A DNA stretch of 14,093 nt from Hyphomicrobiales bacterium (lineage in GTDB: Bacteria > Pseudomonadota > Alphaproteobacteria > Rhizobiales > Afifellaceae). Both the position numbers and the translations under genes were made by a program. The DNA is taken from positions 1 through 14,093 of the forward strand of contig JACCSN010000209.1 in NCBI GenBank assembly GCA_013812985.1. Reading direction: 5' to 3'. Under the pieces are notes generated by a model. It saw only the letters and a program-made list of their open reading frames with translations, had not been told where the DNA came from and did not search any database. Positions 13,718-14,093 of this stretch are shown here, in pieces; position 1 is the stretch's first letter; each line of letters opens with the position of its first letter.

Positions 13718-14093
13718 GCAGGCGCGCTCCGCCGCCCCGCGGCCTTATCGGCCCGGAAGGATGCAGGCCCGTTGAGGCTCCGAATTCGAAGCGCCTCAGG
13801 ACAAGGGTGCGGGGCGCCTCGCGGCGCTTGAATTTTGCGATCTGCGATCGCGATCAGACGGCAGTGAAGCGCTTAGCAAAGCGCCCCGCGCGGAGGAGAG
13901 GCTTGCTCCGCGCCGCTCCGGGACTTTTACCTTTCCCGAGACGGCCCCTCTTTCAGGAGCTGCTTCGCGCCAGGTTTTCTAGCGTAAAGCGGCGCGGCTT
14001 GGACCCCCGCGACGGCTTGCCGGGCGTGACTCCGGCTTCCGTTACAGGCTCCGCATCGCCCCGCCCCGTCGATCACGCCGGCCGACGCCCTCT
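13718..14093. other. Hairpin-rich stretch without a recognisable gene
   Basis: I find no credible coding region or RNA gene in these 376 bases on either strand. The stretch is rich in inverted repeats: TGAGGC/GCCTCA (13773-13778 and 13793-13798), GCGATC/GATCGC (13837-13842 and 13846-13851), GCGCTT/AAGCGC (13869-13874 and 13879-13884) and GCGCGGAG/CTCCGCGC (13888-13895 and 13906-13913). The first resembles part of the larger degenerate palindromes common between rhizobial genes, from memory. The right part may include the regulatory region or end of a gene lying outside the window. Confidence 0.5.
13888..13913 (+). repeat. Perfect 8-bp inverted repeat
   Basis: GCGCGGAG and CTCCGCGC form a perfect 8-bp stem around a 10-base loop, the strongest hairpin in the right-hand noncoding stretch. 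It lies about 170 bases past the last gene. No T-tract follows directly, so a terminator role is only possible, not shown. Confidence 0.45.

Noticed and set aside
1..14093. Mobile element, defence island or biosynthetic gene cluster
   Set aside because: No transposase, integrase, toxin-antitoxin, CRISPR or synthase-like protein is visible. Gene content is mostly conserved metabolism, and I see no marked change in composition along the window.

Overview
The window looks like chromosomal core sequence from a GC-rich alphaproteobacterium, most likely order Hyphomicrobiales (Rhizobiales). This rests on gene content and order: ispH-thrB-rnhA, a Prx5-type peroxiredoxin, yqgE, and a thrC / M16 peptidase / GNAT / GGDEF-EAL block. 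It also rests on the homoserine kinase being the APH-fold type and on the short palindromic repeats. The lineage is inferred from memory of such gene orders, not from a search. I see no phage, transposase, integrase, CRISPR array, rRNA or tRNA.

Layout. 1-2266 (+): the 3' part of ispH, then thrB and rnhA, tightly packed, with rnhA starting inside the thrB stop. 2267-2522: a convergent junction with two inverted copies of a hairpin repeat. 2523-3890 (-): a DsbD alpha-domain-like periplasmic protein followed by a 1-Cys Prx5-type peroxiredoxin. 3969-4568 (+): yqgE. 4569-4733: a second convergent junction with an inverted pair from a different repeat family. 4734-11002 (-): a block transcribed thrC, M16 zinc peptidase, RimJ-like acetyltransferase, then a large membrane c-di-GMP protein. 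11205-13008 (+): a small secreted protein, a small CxxC protein, a HAD phosphatase and a 2H phosphoesterase, followed at 13211 by a secreted protein resembling the molybdopterin-binding fold. 13718-14093: hairpin-rich DNA without a recognisable gene.

How the genes fit together. IspH makes isoprenoid precursors. ThrB and ThrC catalyse the last two steps of threonine synthesis and lie on opposite strands about 8 kb apart. RNase HI removes RNA from RNA:DNA hybrids. The DsbD-like protein and peroxiredoxin may form a small redox operon. The c-di-GMP protein combines a periplasmic sensor region, seven membrane helices, PAS, a degenerate GGDEF with an apparently intact inhibitory site, and an apparently complete EAL site, so it probably degrades c-di-GMP.

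There is no clear new multi-gene system here. The most interesting signals are the structure-conserving repeat pair at 2341-2485, the inverted repeat pairs at both convergent junctions, TTG starts on three of the four genes of the thrC block, the degenerate GGDEF, the cysteine-free molybdopterin-fold protein, and a strong hairpin across the HAD / 2H phosphoesterase overlap.
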